DNA of 64,000 nucleotides from Lentisphaeria bacterium (GCA_022009855.1 CP091727.1:2046001-2110000), one strand, 5' to 3'; numbered from the stretch's first letter, positions 48,285 to 60,404 are shown. Notes: generated by a model from the sequence alone, not told the origin. Translations and numbers: made by a program.

Positions 48285-49109
48285 ATGAGGATGAACGTCA
48301 AAACCCCGCGCTCGTTTCGGGAGCTGTGTCTGCAGGTTGCGGACTCCTCCATCAACATCGTGGAGGAGTTCTGCCGGTTCTGCCGGTTTGCCGGGGAGCT
48401 CGGGCGGGCCGCGCTTCAGGGGGGCATCCATCCTCGCCGGATCAAGTGGAAAAGCGTCGCCTACTACATGGACAGCTGCGGCAGCGACGCCATGCCGATC
48501 ATCGCTCTTCTCGGGTTCCTGATCGGCGTGATCCTCGCATTTCAGGCGATCGTTCAGCTCAGCCGCTTCGGCGTGGAGAACTACGTGGTCAACCTGGTCG
48601 GCACGGTGATCGTCACCGAACTCGCTCCGCTGGTCACCGCGGTGGTCCTCGCCGGCCGGACCGGATCCTCATTCGCCGCGGAATTGAGTTCGATGAAGGC
48701 CGACGAGGAGATCGACGCCATGGTGACGCTCGGTTTCGACACCGGCCGCTTCCTGCTGCTGCCCAAGCTGCTCGCGATGATCTTCATCATGCCCGGACTG
48801 ACCATTATTTCGGATGTCTGCGGCATCGTCGGCGGCATGGCGATCGTCTGTTCCATGCTCCATGTCTCTGTCGCGGAGTATTTCGCCAGAACCTTTGAAA
48901 TCATTCAGCCGATCGACCTCATGCAGGGGTTGACCAAGAGCGTCGTTTTCGGCGTCATCGTCGCGGCGGTGGGCTGCATGAAGGGACTGTACGCCGAGCG
49001 CAACGCGCAGGGCATCGGCCGGGCCGCCACCAGCGCGGTGGTCACCGCAATCTTTCTCATCGTCGTCGTCGATGCGCTGCTGACCTCGCTGTTCGGCATC
49101 GCAAGTTAA
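48285..49109 (+). CDS. mlaE: MlaE-family ABC transporter permease
   Basis: Intact, about 274 residues from ATG 48285 (GTG 48279 is an alternative; neither has a clear ribosome site). The family signature: GFLIGVILAFQAIVQLSRFG, TELAPLVTAVVLAGRTGSSFAAELSSMKADEEIDAM, and LLPKLLAMIFIMPGLTIISDVCGI. The permease moves phospholipids between membranes with an MlaF ATPase. The ATPase gene, usually adjacent, is not in this cluster. Confidence 0.93.
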   Translation: MRMNVKTPRSFRELCLQVADSSINIVEEFCRFCRFAGELGRAALQGGIHPRRIKWKSVAYYMDSCGSDAMPIIALLGFLIGVILAFQAIVQLSRFGVENYVVNLVGTVIVTELAPLVTAVVLAGRTGSSFAAELSSMKADEEIDAMVTLGFDTGRFLLLPKLLAMIFIMPGLTIISDVCGIVGGMAIVCSMLHVSVAEYFARTFEIIQPIDLMQGLTKSVVFGVIVAAVGCMKGLYAERNAQGIGRAATSAVVTAIFLIVVVDALLTSLFGIAS

Positions 49110-49132
49110 CTTACGGAGACAACTGTGATACT

Positions 49133-50154
49133 ATGAATGAAGCGAACAAATTCAAGTTGGGAGCGTTTCTGCTGATTGCGATCACTCTGCTGATCGTCGG
49201 ATTCCTCTCCGCCGGAATCATGCAGATTTTCGCGCCGAAATACCGGGCGATGACCGTGCTCAACACCTCGGTGGAAGGGCTGGCCGTCGGTTCGCCGGTC
49301 AAGTATCTCGGCATGCCGGTCGGCAAGATCACCGGCATGGCGATGCGCGAGAGCGACGGCAACATCGCGGTCTATTTCGAAATCTTCCCCTCGGCGGTGG
49401 AGGCGGGCGATCCCGACGGCGACGGCCCCGATTATGACGCGCTCAACATCTCGGCAATCATGCGCAACAAGAACATGATGTGCTTCATCAACGCCGCCGG
49501 AATCATGGGCGGCTCTATCTGGAACTGTCGATCAACGACTCCAGCCAGCCCTCCACTCCCCATCTGGACATCACGCCGCCGCCGGACGTAAGCTACATTC
49601 CGTCGCGTCCTTCCCACATCGGCAACGCGATTCAGAACATCAGCCGTATGCTCGACGAACTCGAGAAGGTCAACTTCATCCAGCTCGCCGACAAGCTCAA
49701 CGAAACGCTCGACAACATGAGCGGCCTGCTCAACCAGAGCGAACTGCGCAACACGCTCAAAAGCATCAACACGATCTGCAACAACCTGGAAAATTCCATC
49801 TCCCGCCTGCAGGTGGTGCTCTCCGACAGCAACGTGGCGAAGCTCAACCGCTCGATCGACAACCTCGACGCCGGCATTCAGGAGTTCCGCTCCTCGCTGA
49901 ACGGCAAGACCCTCTCGGAGACGCTGGCGAACTTCGACGGCTTCCTCACCGAGGCGCGAGCCGCAATCGCCGACGCCCGCACCGGCAGCCGGGAGCTGGG
50001 TGCGCAGGCCGGCGAAGTCCGCCTCCGGCTTGAGATGAGTCTCACCCGCCTGGACAACATGCTCAAACAGCTTTCGACGCTGGCGGAAAATTTGAGCGCC
50101 GATCCGAATCAGTTCATCCGCGGCCGGCAGGAGACGCCGGTCCAGCCGGAGTGA
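49133..50154 (+). CDS. mlaD: MlaD/MCE-domain lipid-transport protein
   Basis: About 340 residues after restoring one base near 49513. Single N-terminal membrane helix (KLGAFLLIAITLLIVGFLS), then an MCE domain (KYRAMTVLNTSVEGLAVGSPVKYLGMPVGKI...), then a long helical C-terminal region with repeated ELEKVNFIQLADKLNETLDNMSG-like segments, which could form a coiled-coil tube across the periplasm. Twenty-three bases after the permease. Binds and passes lipids as a hexamer in known relatives. Confidence 0.9.
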
Positions 50155-50176
50155 GTCGCCGGAGAGGGTACCGAAA

Positions 50177-52212
<2,036 letters not shown>

Positions 52213-52245
52213 TCCGCTTTCATGCCGGCGGAAAGGGGAGAGTTC

Positions 52246-53160
52246 ATGCAGGGAAGAGGCCGCCTGAAAATCCAGTGGAAACCGCCGGTGTTCGGCTGTG
52301 AGGAGTTCTATGCGGCGCGGAAATACTTCCGCAATCCGGCGGTGCCGGTGCGAGTGTTCCGCGCAGGGCATGCCGGGACGGTGATGCACGCTCACGATTT
52401 CATTGAACTTGCGCTGGTGACCGGCGGTTCCGCCCGATACGAATTCTGTTCCGCCGCTGGTGGGAGCCGCGGCTGCGAACTGATGCCCGGCGACCTGATC
52501 GGCCTCGCTCCCGGCGACCGGCACCGCTATTCGGAGGGTGAGGCGTTCACCCTCTGCAACATCCTCTTTCGACCGGAGTTTCTCGGCGAGAGCTGGTCGG
52601 AGCTGGCGGAACTCTCCGGGATGAAGCGGCTGCTTTGCGGAGAATCGATCCATCTGAATCCGGCGCGGCAGGCGGAGGCGGCCGCGCTGCTCGATCGCAT
52701 CAACGATGAGATGTGGCATGCGCCGGTCGCGATGAAACTGGCGGTCAAATCTCTGCTGACCGGGTTTCTGCTGCTGGCCGGGCGGAGCGGGGAAGCCGCT
52801 CCGTTCTCCACAGTTGCGGAGGTCGAGATACGTGACGGCATTTCCCGGGCGGTCGTCTATATGGAACGGCATTTCGCCCGGCGGATTGAGCTCTCTCGGC
52901 TCGCTGAATGCGCCCGGCTCAGCCCCACCTACTTCTGCAGTTCGTTTCACGCCGCGACCGGCATGACGCCATGGGAATACCTGATCCGTCTCCGGCTGGA
53001 GAAGGCAAAGCAGCTGCTGCGTAACAGCGATTTCACCGTTTCGGAGATTGCGCAGCGCACCGGATTCTGCGATGCGAGTTACCTTACGCGGGTTTTCCGC
53101 CGCCACGAGCAGATGACGCCGCGCCGCTACGCGGAGCTCGATCGGGAGCGGAATTCGTAA
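52246..53160 (+). CDS. AraC-family transcriptional regulator
   Basis: Intact, 304 residues from ATG 52246 (AGGGGAG five bases upstream; ATG 52222 has none). N-terminal cupin-like ligand domain (VMHAHDFIELALVTGG; MPGDLIGLAPGDRHRY) and C-terminal double helix-turn-helix (IELSRLAECARLSPTYFCSSFHAATGMTPWEYLIRLRLEKAKQLL split by its two helices; FCDASYLTRVFRRHEQMTPRRY). Directly before the GH99/WbsX-like gene on the same strand, which it may control. Confidence 0.93.
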   Translation: MQGRGRLKIQWKPPVFGCEEFYAARKYFRNPAVPVRVFRAGHAGTVMHAHDFIELALVTGGSARYEFCSAAGGSRGCELMPGDLIGLAPGDRHRYSEGEAFTLCNILFRPEFLGESWSELAELSGMKRLLCGESIHLNPARQAEAAALLDRINDEMWHAPVAMKLAVKSLLTGFLLLAGRSGEAAPFSTVAEVEIRDGISRAVVYMERHFARRIELSRLAECARLSPTYFCSSFHAATGMTPWEYLIRLRLEKAKQLLRNSDFTVSEIAQRTGFCDASYLTRVFRRHEQMTPRRYAELDRERNS

Positions 53161-53209
53161 GATCGTGATAGGAAAAAGTAATTCGGTTATACCCTCTTTC
53201 CGGATTCCG

Positions 53210-53218
53210 TGGTATAAT
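53210..53218 (+). promoter_or_regulatory. Extended -10 promoter of the GH99-like gene
   Basis: TGG immediately before TATAAT (53213-53218) forms an extended -10 (TGnTATAAT); no good -35 lies at the usual distance, which is where a regulator such as the AraC protein could act. Confidence 0.55.
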
Positions 53219-53243
53219 AGCGGAAAACGGAACGGAGGTCCCC

Positions 53244-54368
53244 ATGGAACAGAAGAGAATCGACGTCGGATGTTACTATTTCCCAAACTATCACCGCAAC
53301 GACGAACGGAATGCTCAGGTCCACGGCCCCGGATGGAGCGAGTGGGAGCTGGTGAAACAGGCGCTTCCCCGCTTTGAAGGGCACTACCAGCCGTTCCGGC
53401 CGGTGTGGGGATATGTGGATGAATCGCTCCCGGAGGTCATGGAGCGAAAGATCGCCGCCGCCGCCGACCACGGCATCGACTATTTCATCTTCGATTACTA
53501 CTATTACGACGACGGCACCTTTCTGGAGAACTGCCTCAATCAGGGATTTCTGCCGGCGCGGAACGTCAACCGGATCAAGTTCTGTCTGATGTGGGCCAAC
53601 CACAACTGGATGGACATCCACCCGTGCAGCCGCTCCAACCGCAAGATGCTCTATCCCGGCACGGTGACGCGGGAGAGCTTCCGCAAACTCGGCGCCCGCC
53701 TCATCGACCGCTTTTTCTCCCACCCCTCCTACTACTGCATCGACGGCGCGCCGGTCTTCTCGATCTACGACCTTGGTTCATTGCTGCGCAGTTTCGGCGG
53801 GGTGGAGGAGGCGAAGACGATGCTCGACGAACTGCGTTCGATGGTCCGCGCGGCAGGCTTCCCCGCTCTGCACCTCAATGCGGTGATCTGGGGGCGGCCG
53901 ATCCTGCCCGGAGAGGAGAGACTGATTCAGCTGCCCGAGCTGGTGCGGAAGCTCGGGTTTGACTCCGCCACCAGCTACGTCTGGGTCCACCACGTCGGAC
54001 TGGAACAGCGCGAGACCCCCTACCGGTCGGTCTTCGAGCGCTATCTGGAGTTCTGGGAGAGCGTGCTCCAGGAGTACGACCTGCCCTATTTCCCCAACGT
54101 CACCGTCGGCTGGGACTCCTCCCCCCGCACCATCATGAGCGAAGTGTGGGAGCCGGTCGGCTATCCTTACGGCAATCTGATGGGGGACAACACCCCAGCC
54201 AACTTCGAAGTCGCCCTCCGGGAGGTCCGGCGCCGTCTGGAAAACGGTCCGGTCCGGACCTTCAACATCAACTGCTGGAACGAGTGGACCGAGGGGAGCA
54301 TGCTCGAACCCGAGGCCCGCCACGGATACGGCTACCTCGAGGCGATCAGGCGGACCTTCCCCCGCTGA
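53244..54368 (+). CDS. GH99/WbsX-like glycan-processing protein
   Basis: Intact, 374 residues. Motifs GCYYFPNYH, GWSEWELVKQALPRFEGHYQP, FDYYYYDDG, MWANHNW, and the C-terminal NINCWNEWTEGSMLEP are characteristic of the WbsX and GH99-like (endo-alpha-mannanase/mannosidase fold) group. Whether it transfers or hydrolyses glycans is unclear; no signal peptide. GGAGG precedes the ATG. Its coding end overlaps that of obg on the other strand by 23 bases. Confidence 0.8.
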   Translation: MEQKRIDVGCYYFPNYHRNDERNAQVHGPGWSEWELVKQALPRFEGHYQPFRPVWGYVDESLPEVMERKIAAAADHGIDYFIFDYYYYDDGTFLENCLNQGFLPARNVNRIKFCLMWANHNWMDIHPCSRSNRKMLYPGTVTRESFRKLGARLIDRFFSHPSYYCIDGAPVFSIYDLGSLLRSFGGVEEAKTMLDELRSMVRAAGFPALHLNAVIWGRPILPGEERLIQLPELVRKLGFDSATSYVWVHHVGLEQRETPYRSVFERYLEFWESVLQEYDLPYFPNVTVGWDSSPRTIMSEVWEPVGYPYGNLMGDNTPANFEVALREVRRRLENGPVRTFNINCWNEWTEGSMLEPEARHGYGYLEAIRRTFPR

Positions 54369-55416
54369 CGGGAGCCGTCGTCGCCCCCCCTTCCTCAGTC
54401 AGAAGTCGAAGGGGGGATTTTTTGCGCTCCTCGACCATTGCGCGCAGCTTCTCTTTGAGCTCGCCGGTGTCGCCCGTCGCGGCGGAAACCGGCACGATCG
54501 GAATCGTTTCGTCGGCGAATTCCGCGCGCAGAAGTTCTAGATTATCCGCCGCGCCGGGCAGATCCATTTTGTTGGCCACGATGAGGGCGGGCCGCCGGGA
54601 GAGCCCCTTCATGTAGAGCTCCAGCTCGTTGCGGAGGTGGCGCAGATCCTCCCACGGCAGCCGCCCGTCGGTTCCGGCCATGTCGAGGACGAAGGCGAGG
54701 ACGACCGTCCGCTCAATGTGCTTGAGGAAGGCGTGCCCGAGACCGACGTTCTCGTGCGCGCCGTCGATCAGCCCCGGAATATCCGCTACCGTGATCCGCG
54801 CGTAATCGGGATATTCCACCACGCCGACCATCGGGTGGAGCGTGGTGAAAGGGTAGGGGGCCACCTTGGGGCGCGCGGCGGAGATCGCGCGCAGCAGCGT
54901 CGACTTGCCCGCGTTGGGGTAGCCTACCAGCCCGACGTCGGCGATGGTTTTGAGTTCGAGCAGGAGTTCCCGCTCTTCGCCCGGTTCGCCCGGTTCCCAT
55001 TCACGCGGCGCCCGGTTGGTCCGGGTGACGAAGCGCGGATTGCCACGCCCGCCCCGGCCGCCCGCCGCGACGATCACCTGCTTGCCGTCGTGCTCCATGT
55101 CACAGAGGATCTCGCCGGTGGCGCGGTCGGTGACCACGGTGCCGACCGGAACCTTGAGGATCACATCCGGCGCTTTGCGACCGTGCATGTTGGAACCCTT
55201 CCCTCCGGGACCGTTCTGGGCCTGGTAGTGGCGGTTGTAGATGAGGCCGACGAGACTCTGCTCGCTGTTGGTCGCTTCGAGAATGACGTTGCCTCCGGCG
55301 CCGCCGTCGCCGCCGTCCGGGCCGCCGCGCGGCACGAATTTTTCACGGAGAAAGCTGCAGCAGCCGTTGCCGCCGTCACCGGCCTTGACCGTGATGATCG
55401 CTTTATCCACAAACAT
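54346..55416 (-). CDS. obg: Obg/CgtA GTPase
   Basis: Intact as read, 356 residues. N-terminal glycine-rich Obg domain (GDGGNGCCSFLREKFVPRGGPDGGDGGAGGN... in short glycine repeats), G1 GYPNAGKSTLLRA, G2/G3 ADIPGLIDGA, G4 NKMDL. A ribosome-assembly and stress GTPase. GGAGGAG precedes the start. If one A were removed from a run at 54418-54423, the frame would end at 54399 within the terminator loop with the end NPPFDF; the last ~18 residues as read may therefore be spurious. Confidence 0.93.
   Translation of the reverse strand: MFVDKAIITVKAGDGGNGCCSFLREKFVPRGGPDGGDGGAGGNVILEATNSEQSLVGLIYNRHYQAQNGPGGKGSNMHGRKAPDVILKVPVGTVVTDRATGEILCDMEHDGKQVIVAAGGRGGRGNPRFVTRTNRAPREWEPGEPGEERELLLELKTIADVGLVGYPNAGKSTLLRAISAARPKVAPYPFTTLHPMVGVVEYPDYARITVADIPGLIDGAHENVGLGHAFLKHIERTVVLAFVLDMAGTDGRLPWEDLRHLRNELELYMKGLSRRPALIVANKMDLPGAADNLELLRAEFADETIPIVPVSAATGDTGELKEKLRAMVEERKKSPLRLLTEEGGATTAPVSGGRSA
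54385..54423 (+). terminator. Intrinsic terminator of the GH99-like gene
   Basis: CCCCCCTTC (54385-54393) pairs perfectly with GAAGGGGGG (54408-54416), followed by A and six T. It lies inside the 3' coding end of obg on the other strand. Confidence 0.85.
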
Positions 55417-55492
55417 GGTTACTCCTCCGGATTCCCGCTGAATTGTCGATGTAATGTACCGCCGGGGCGGAATTTTACAAGTTGCGGATACG

Positions 55493-55524
55493 AAAAAGCC
55501 CCGGGAAACATCTTTCCGGGGCTT
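55493..55524 (-). terminator. Intrinsic terminator after rpmA
   Basis: On the minus strand, AAGCCCCGGAAA pairs with TTTCCCGGGGCTT (one bulge) and ends in TTTTTCG. It separates rpmA from obg, although the two are consecutive. Confidence 0.85.
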
Positions 55525-55558
55525 CTTCTGCCGCAGCTTCGCTTTTGCGAACCTTCGC

Positions 55559-55812
55559 TTACTCGGCGGAGCAGGGGACGACGCTGACCTTGCGCTGCTC
55601 CTTGCGGAACTCGACCGTGCCGTCGCAGAGGGCGAACAGCGTGAAATCGCGGCCGCAGCCGACGTTGTTGCCCGGGCGGAACCGGGTGCCGCGCTGCCGG
55701 ACGATGATCGAACCGGCGGTCACTTCCTCGCCGCCGAACGCTTTGATACCAAGAAACTTCGGTTTGCTGTCGCGGCCGTTGCGGCTGCTGGATTGTCCTT
55801 TTTGTGTGCCAT
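55559..55812 (-). CDS. rpmA: Large ribosomal subunit protein bL27
   Basis: 84 residues after restoring one G near 55797-55798, giving MAHKKGQSSSRNGRDSKP, then LGIKAFGGEEVTAGSIIVRQRGTRF and NVGCGRDFTLFALCDGTVEF. The N-terminal reaches the peptidyl transferase centre. The typical partner rplU (L21) is not upstream; the gene stands alone with its own promoter and terminator. Confidence 0.95.
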
Positions 55813-55881
55813 GATTCGGAATCCCGGGTTATATTTAAGTTATGATACAGTTTTCTTTCCATCGATGATCGACGAATCTTT

Positions 55882-55909
55882 AACATAATCCATCTTTTGA
55901 TTTTTTCAA
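55882..55909 (-). promoter_or_regulatory. Predicted promoter of rpmA
   Basis: On the minus strand TTGAAA (55904-55909), a 16-base spacer and TATGTT (55882-55887), about 70 bases before the start. Confidence 0.45.
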
Positions 55910-55966
55910 GCGCAGGATCGTAAATATTTGCATTTTAAGAGAAATTCCAGCCGGGAACGCCGCAAA

Positions 55967-56867
55967 TCAGCCGAAGGGCACCAGCAGCAGTCCGGCGACG
56001 ATCAGGATGACTCCGGCGATTTTCGGCAGCGGGCAGCGTTCATGAAGCAGGAATATCCCGGCAAGCACCCCCGATCGGCAGACTCAGCTGGCGAAAAGCC
56101 TGAATGTAGGTGACGCTGGTGACGAACTGCATCGCCGCAAGAATCAATGCGTAGGCGGTGGTTGAACAGATTCCGGTGAGCATCGGGGCCGGTGTTTGCA
56201 GAAACAGCCGTTTGAACTCCTTCCGTTCCGCCGGGAGCAGCAGGACGAAGCCGGAGAGCGCAAGAACAATGCCGAATTCAACGCAGAACAGATAGGAGAA
56301 GGTGAGCTTCCAGTCGGAACGTCCGGCGTACGAGCGCAGGATCTCCATGGCGACGCTGTCGCAGATCGTGTAGCCGGTGGTTCCGGCGGCGATCAGCAGA
56401 ATGAATACGATGGCGCGGTTGCAGTACGCTGACGGGCGGAGGTCGCGCAGCTGCTTCTGGGGCAGCAGCAGGCAGCCGAAAAAGAGGATTCCCATGCCGG
56501 TCAGGGCGATGCTTCCCGGTGCGGTTCCGAGCCCGAGGAGCCTGGTGACTGCGGCGACCAGCAGAACCGGCAGCGCCCGTCCCATCGGATAGGCGATCGA
56601 AATGTCGCAGTTCCGGTACGCATGTGCCAGTCCGATGAGGTAGAGCGCTTCGAAGAGGATGCTGACCGCCAGCAGCAGGGAGAACTTCAGCGGCAGGAGC
56701 GTGAAATCGATTCCGAATCCCCCCGCGCAGCAGAGGCAGAGCACCGCCGCCGTCGAGGAGGAAAGCAGATAGAAGGCCGCCGACGGGTTGTTCTGCTTGC
56801 TCAGAAGATTCCATCCGGCGTGCAGGATGGCCGATACGAGTACCAGAAAAAAGGCGATGAGTGTCAC
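55967..56867 (-). CDS. EamA-family (drug/metabolite) transporter
   Basis: About 299 residues after removing one base at 56068-56072, which restores the last EamA repeat end (VLAGIFLLHERCPLPKIAGVILIVAGLLLV). Ten membrane helices in two EamA repeats; start GTG with GGAGG seven bases upstream. It exports or imports small metabolites; substrate unknown. Divergent from the TrmB-type regulator, and both have a matching operator-like palindrome. Confidence 0.85.
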
Positions 56868-56901
56868 AGTGTACCTCCGGAAACGGCGAAATCATTGCCG
56901 G

Positions 56902-56918
56902 TGTCGGATTTTTCGACA
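56902..56918. promoter_or_regulatory. Operator-like palindrome upstream of the EamA gene
   Basis: TGTCG (56902-56906), a seven-base T-rich spacer, CGACA (56914-56918). The same half-sites occur at 57090-57107. Confidence 0.55.
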
Positions 56919-57015
56919 TGACGGAACGGAAAGTTCTTTCCAAATTCCGCATCCGGAAATGCAGCAGGACGGAAGGCCGTTTTCAGAATATTTCTGTTCA
57001 TTTTGATTTTTCCGA

Positions 57016-57044
57016 TTGAAAAAATTCCTCTGTGCGGATAAAGT
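57016..57044 (+). promoter_or_regulatory. Predicted promoter of the TrmB-type regulator
   Basis: TTGAAA (57016-57021), a 17-base spacer, TAAAGT (57039-57044). Confidence 0.6.
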
Positions 57045-57089
57045 ACAGGCGGAATTTCTGTTTTCAAGAGGGAAATGAAAAACAACAAA

Positions 57090-57107
57090 TGTCGACTTTT
57101 TACGACA
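57090..57107. promoter_or_regulatory. Operator-like palindrome upstream of the TrmB-type gene
   Basis: TGTCG (57090-57094), an eight-base spacer of mostly T, CGACA (57103-57107); extended to ATGTCG/CGACAT it is a perfect 6-base half-site pair. Located 10 bases before the regulator start. Confidence 0.6.
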
Positions 57108-57117
57108 TGAAACGCCC

Positions 57118-57861
57118 ATGAATCTCATCGAACAGCTCGAACGGCTCGACCTGAAGGGACGGCAGGCGAAGGTCTACCTGGCGCTGCTTCAGCTCGGTTC
57201 CGCCTCCGCGATCGAAATTGCCAAATATACGAAACTCAAGCATCCGACCGTTTACGACGTGCTCGACCTGCTCCGGGAGAAACAGCTTGTCTGCGAGACG
57301 CCTCTCCGGCCGGCGGCGGCTCTTTTCTCCGGAAAACCCCGCCCGGCTCGCAGAGATCGAGAATCGGCGGAAAGAGGCGCTCGACGCGGTGCTGCCCGAT
57401 CTTCACGCCCTCTACCGCGGCGGGGAAAAGCGTCCGCGCGTCCACTATTACGAAGGGGCCGAGGGCGGGGAGGCGCTCCGGGCCGCATTGCTTGACGTCC
57501 GATCGAAGGAGTACTTCTACTTCGGCGCGGTGCAGGAGATGCTGAAACTCTCTTCGCCGGAACGCGAGGCGGAGTATGTCCGGCAGCGGATCCGGCGCGG
57601 CATCTGGTCATGGTCGATCCGCAACCGGGCGCGGGAGGTGGCCGAGGAGTACATGCTCCCGGGGGAGCGGAATCTGCGGCATGTACGTTACTTCCCCGGG
57701 CGATCAGCGACAACATTTCCGGGCTTTACCTTTTCGACGAAACCGTCGCAGTCGCTTCCGGACTCAAGGAGAACTACACCATCTTCATCGAAAGCGGCGA
57801 GCTGTTCATCCTGATGAAGAGCCTGTGGCAGTGCATGTGGGAGATTTCGGAAGAGCCGTAA
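57118..57861 (+). CDS. TrmB-family transcriptional regulator
   Basis: 247 residues after removing an extra base at 57301-57302 and restoring one at 57694-57697. N-terminal winged helix (LERLDLKGRQAKVYLALLQLGSASAIEIAKYTKLKHPTVYDVLDLLREK in a TrmB layout), then a helical region, then a ligand-like domain (YFYFGAVQEML; RGIWSWSIRNRAREVAEEY; ISDNISGLYLFDETVAVAS). TrmB-type proteins usually sense sugars. Divergent from the EamA transporter and likely regulating it and itself. Confidence 0.82.
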
Positions 57862-57926
57862 GCCGCGGGGCGCGGCTTGACAAATTCCGCTTTCCGGGCT
57901 ATCTTGAAAAAAAAGAGGACGGCGCG

Positions 57927-58611
57927 ATGAATCCCAGAATTCTGATGATCGAAGATGACGCATCGATCTGCGACATGACCAAAATGAACCTCAACATGAA
58001 CGGGTTCTCGCAGGTCTTCTGCGCCTCCGACGGTCGGAAGGGGCTGGAGATGGCCGCCCGGATCGTGCCCGATCTTATTCTGCTCGACATCATGCTCCCC
58101 GGCATCGACGGGCTGACCGTCTGCCGGAACCTCAAGAACAATCCGGCGCTGGCGGAAATCCCAATCATCATGCTCTCGGCCAAGGGCGAGGAGAATGATA
58201 TCGTCCTCGGCCTGGAGATGGGGGGCGGATGATTACGTCACCAAACCCTACAGCAGCAAGGTTCTCGCCGCCCGAATCGCCGTCCAGCTGCGGAAAAGAA
58301 AGCGCGTCGCGGCCGCCCGGACCATCGTCTCCGGACCGCTGTCGATCGATCTCGACACCCACTGCGCCCGGCTGGAGGGAAATCCGCTCGCACTGACCGC
58401 CGACGAATTCCGCACGCTCGCGTTGCTGGCGGAGAATCCCGGCAGGGTTTTCACACGTAACCAGATCATCCGGGCGGTCAAGGGGGATAACTACTCCGTC
58501 ACGGCGCGGGCGATCGACATGCAGATGGTCAATCTGCGCCGAAAACTGGGAGACTGGGCGGACCATATCGAAACCGTCCGCGGCGTCGGCTACCGGATGG
58601 CCGGGGAGTGA
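57927..58611 (+). CDS. OmpR/PhoB-family response regulator
   Basis: 227 residues after removing one G in 58220-58225. Receiver domain: IEDDASICD (acidic pocket), LILLDIMLPG (phospho-acceptor Asp about residue 53), MLSAKGEE and after correction GADDYVTKPYS (the conserved Lys). C-terminal winged helix ending VRGVGYRM. Four bases before the sensor kinase gene. Confidence 0.93.
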
Positions 58612-58614
58612 GCG

Positions 58615-60372
58615 ATGGCGAGGCGGGATTATGTGCTGCTCTCCGTCCCCGCGGTCATCGGGGGAATCATCATCCTTGCGATCTTTTTTCTGGACATCCA
58701 GCTGGCGAACTTTCAGAAGGCCTACTTTCGCGAGCTGGCCAATGAGACGCGGCGGAACAACGCCCTCATCGTCCGCGCCTGCCGCGAACTGATTGCCGCC
58801 AATGAGCTCGACAAGATCCACCGGCTGCTCAACAGCCACGGCCCCAATCCGGTGGTGGTGCGGATCATCGCCCGCGGGCGGGGGACCATCGTGCAGACCG
58901 AGGATGTCCCCGCCTATCTGGCCGCACACATTCGCGAGCCGGAAATCCGGAACATGTTCAAGCGGAATCTTCGCGAAGATGTGCTGGTTCGTTACGACCG
59001 GCCGTTGGACGCCTACATGGTCTACCACTGCGCCCGCTTCCGGGTGGGCGCGCAGGACTATATTCTGGTTATGGCGTCGAAGTGCAGCAGCATGACGCTG
59101 CTGATGCGCCAGACCAGGCAGGGCATTCTGATCCTGACCGTGCTGGGGGTGCTTTCGGTGGCGGCGCTGGTGGGGTACTTCTGCTTCTGGATCCGCTCTC
59201 CGCTGAACCGGCTCTTTTCCAGCATGTCCCGGATTGCCGCCGGAGAGCTGGAGTATCCGATCTTCGTGCCCCGGCGAGGACTGATCCGCGAGATCGCCCT
59301 CTGTTTGCGCAGCCTTACCGAACGGCTCCGGCAACAGATCGTCTCTCTGCAGGACGATGCGGCGGAACGTGCCGCGATCCTGAATGCGCTGACCGAGGCG
59401 ATTCTGCTGATCGACGCCGACGGAAAGGTCGAGCAGTGGAACCGGACCGCGATGGAGCTCTTCTACCCGGGGGAGGAGGCGGGGAAATCCATACTCCGCG
59501 AATGCCCCGAGGAGCTGCGCGATCAGATCCGCATGGCGGAGGAGGCGGGGTCGCTTCCGCGGAACTGCCGATGCGGCGCGGCGACCGGGAATTCATCCTG
59601 CTGGTCAACACCGTCTCCTTCAACCGGGAGGGAGGACGTTTCTTTCTGATTTCCGTGACCGATCTCACCGAGATCCGCCGATTCGAGACCTACCGGAGCG
59701 AATTCATCGCTGCGGTCTCCCACGAGATGAAGACCCCGCTCACCGGCATCATCGGCGCGGTGGATGCGATCAACGCCGGAGCTCTCGATCACCCCGATTA
59801 CCGTGCGCGCTGCATCGAGACGCTGACGCTTCAGTCGGAGCGGCTCCATACGCTGCTGCAGAATTTCCTCACCCTCACCTCGCTGGATGCGCTGCGGAAG
59901 ACCGGAGAGGAGAACGACTTCCTTCCGGTCCGCCCGCTTTCGGTCGTGCGCAGCGCGGTCGAGGTCTGCCGTTCCGCGGCGGAGGCGGCGGGAATCGAAA
60001 TCGTGGTGGGTGAATGCATTCCGATCGAAATCTTCGCCGATTCGCTGCTGCTCCAGCAGGCGCTGAACAACCTCATTTCCAACGCGGTGTTTCACAGCGG
60101 AACGAGACGGATCGAAGTTTTCGCCGCCCGTACCGACGACGGTACTGCGGTGGATTTCTGTGTACGCGATTTCGGCTGCGGCATCGCCGCCGAACATCAG
60201 GAGCGGATTTTCAACCGTTTCTACCGGGTCCCCGCCGCAGGAAAGAAACACAACGGCAGCGGGATCGGTCTGGCCATCGTCAAACGGATCGCCCAGTTCC
60301 ATCACGGCCGGGTTTTTGTGGAGTTCCCTGCCGGGAAAAGGTGCGGAGTTTCATCTCGAATTGCCGTTGTAG
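58615..60372 (+). CDS. Sensor histidine kinase
   Basis: 585 residues after restoring a base near 59558 and removing one A at 60336-60339. Two membrane helices (about residues 10-30 and 170-190) with a periplasmic sensor domain between, then a HAMP-like segment, a PAS domain (AILNALTEAILLIDADGKVEQWN) and a HisKA/HATPase core: SHEMKTPLTG (phospho-His), LNNLISNAV (N box), DFGCGI (G1) and GSGIGLAIVKR (G2). Signal unknown, but it lies before an efflux operon. Confidence 0.92.
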
Positions 60373-60404
60373 GCCCCGAATTCTTCGCTGCAAAATCAAT
60401 ATTT

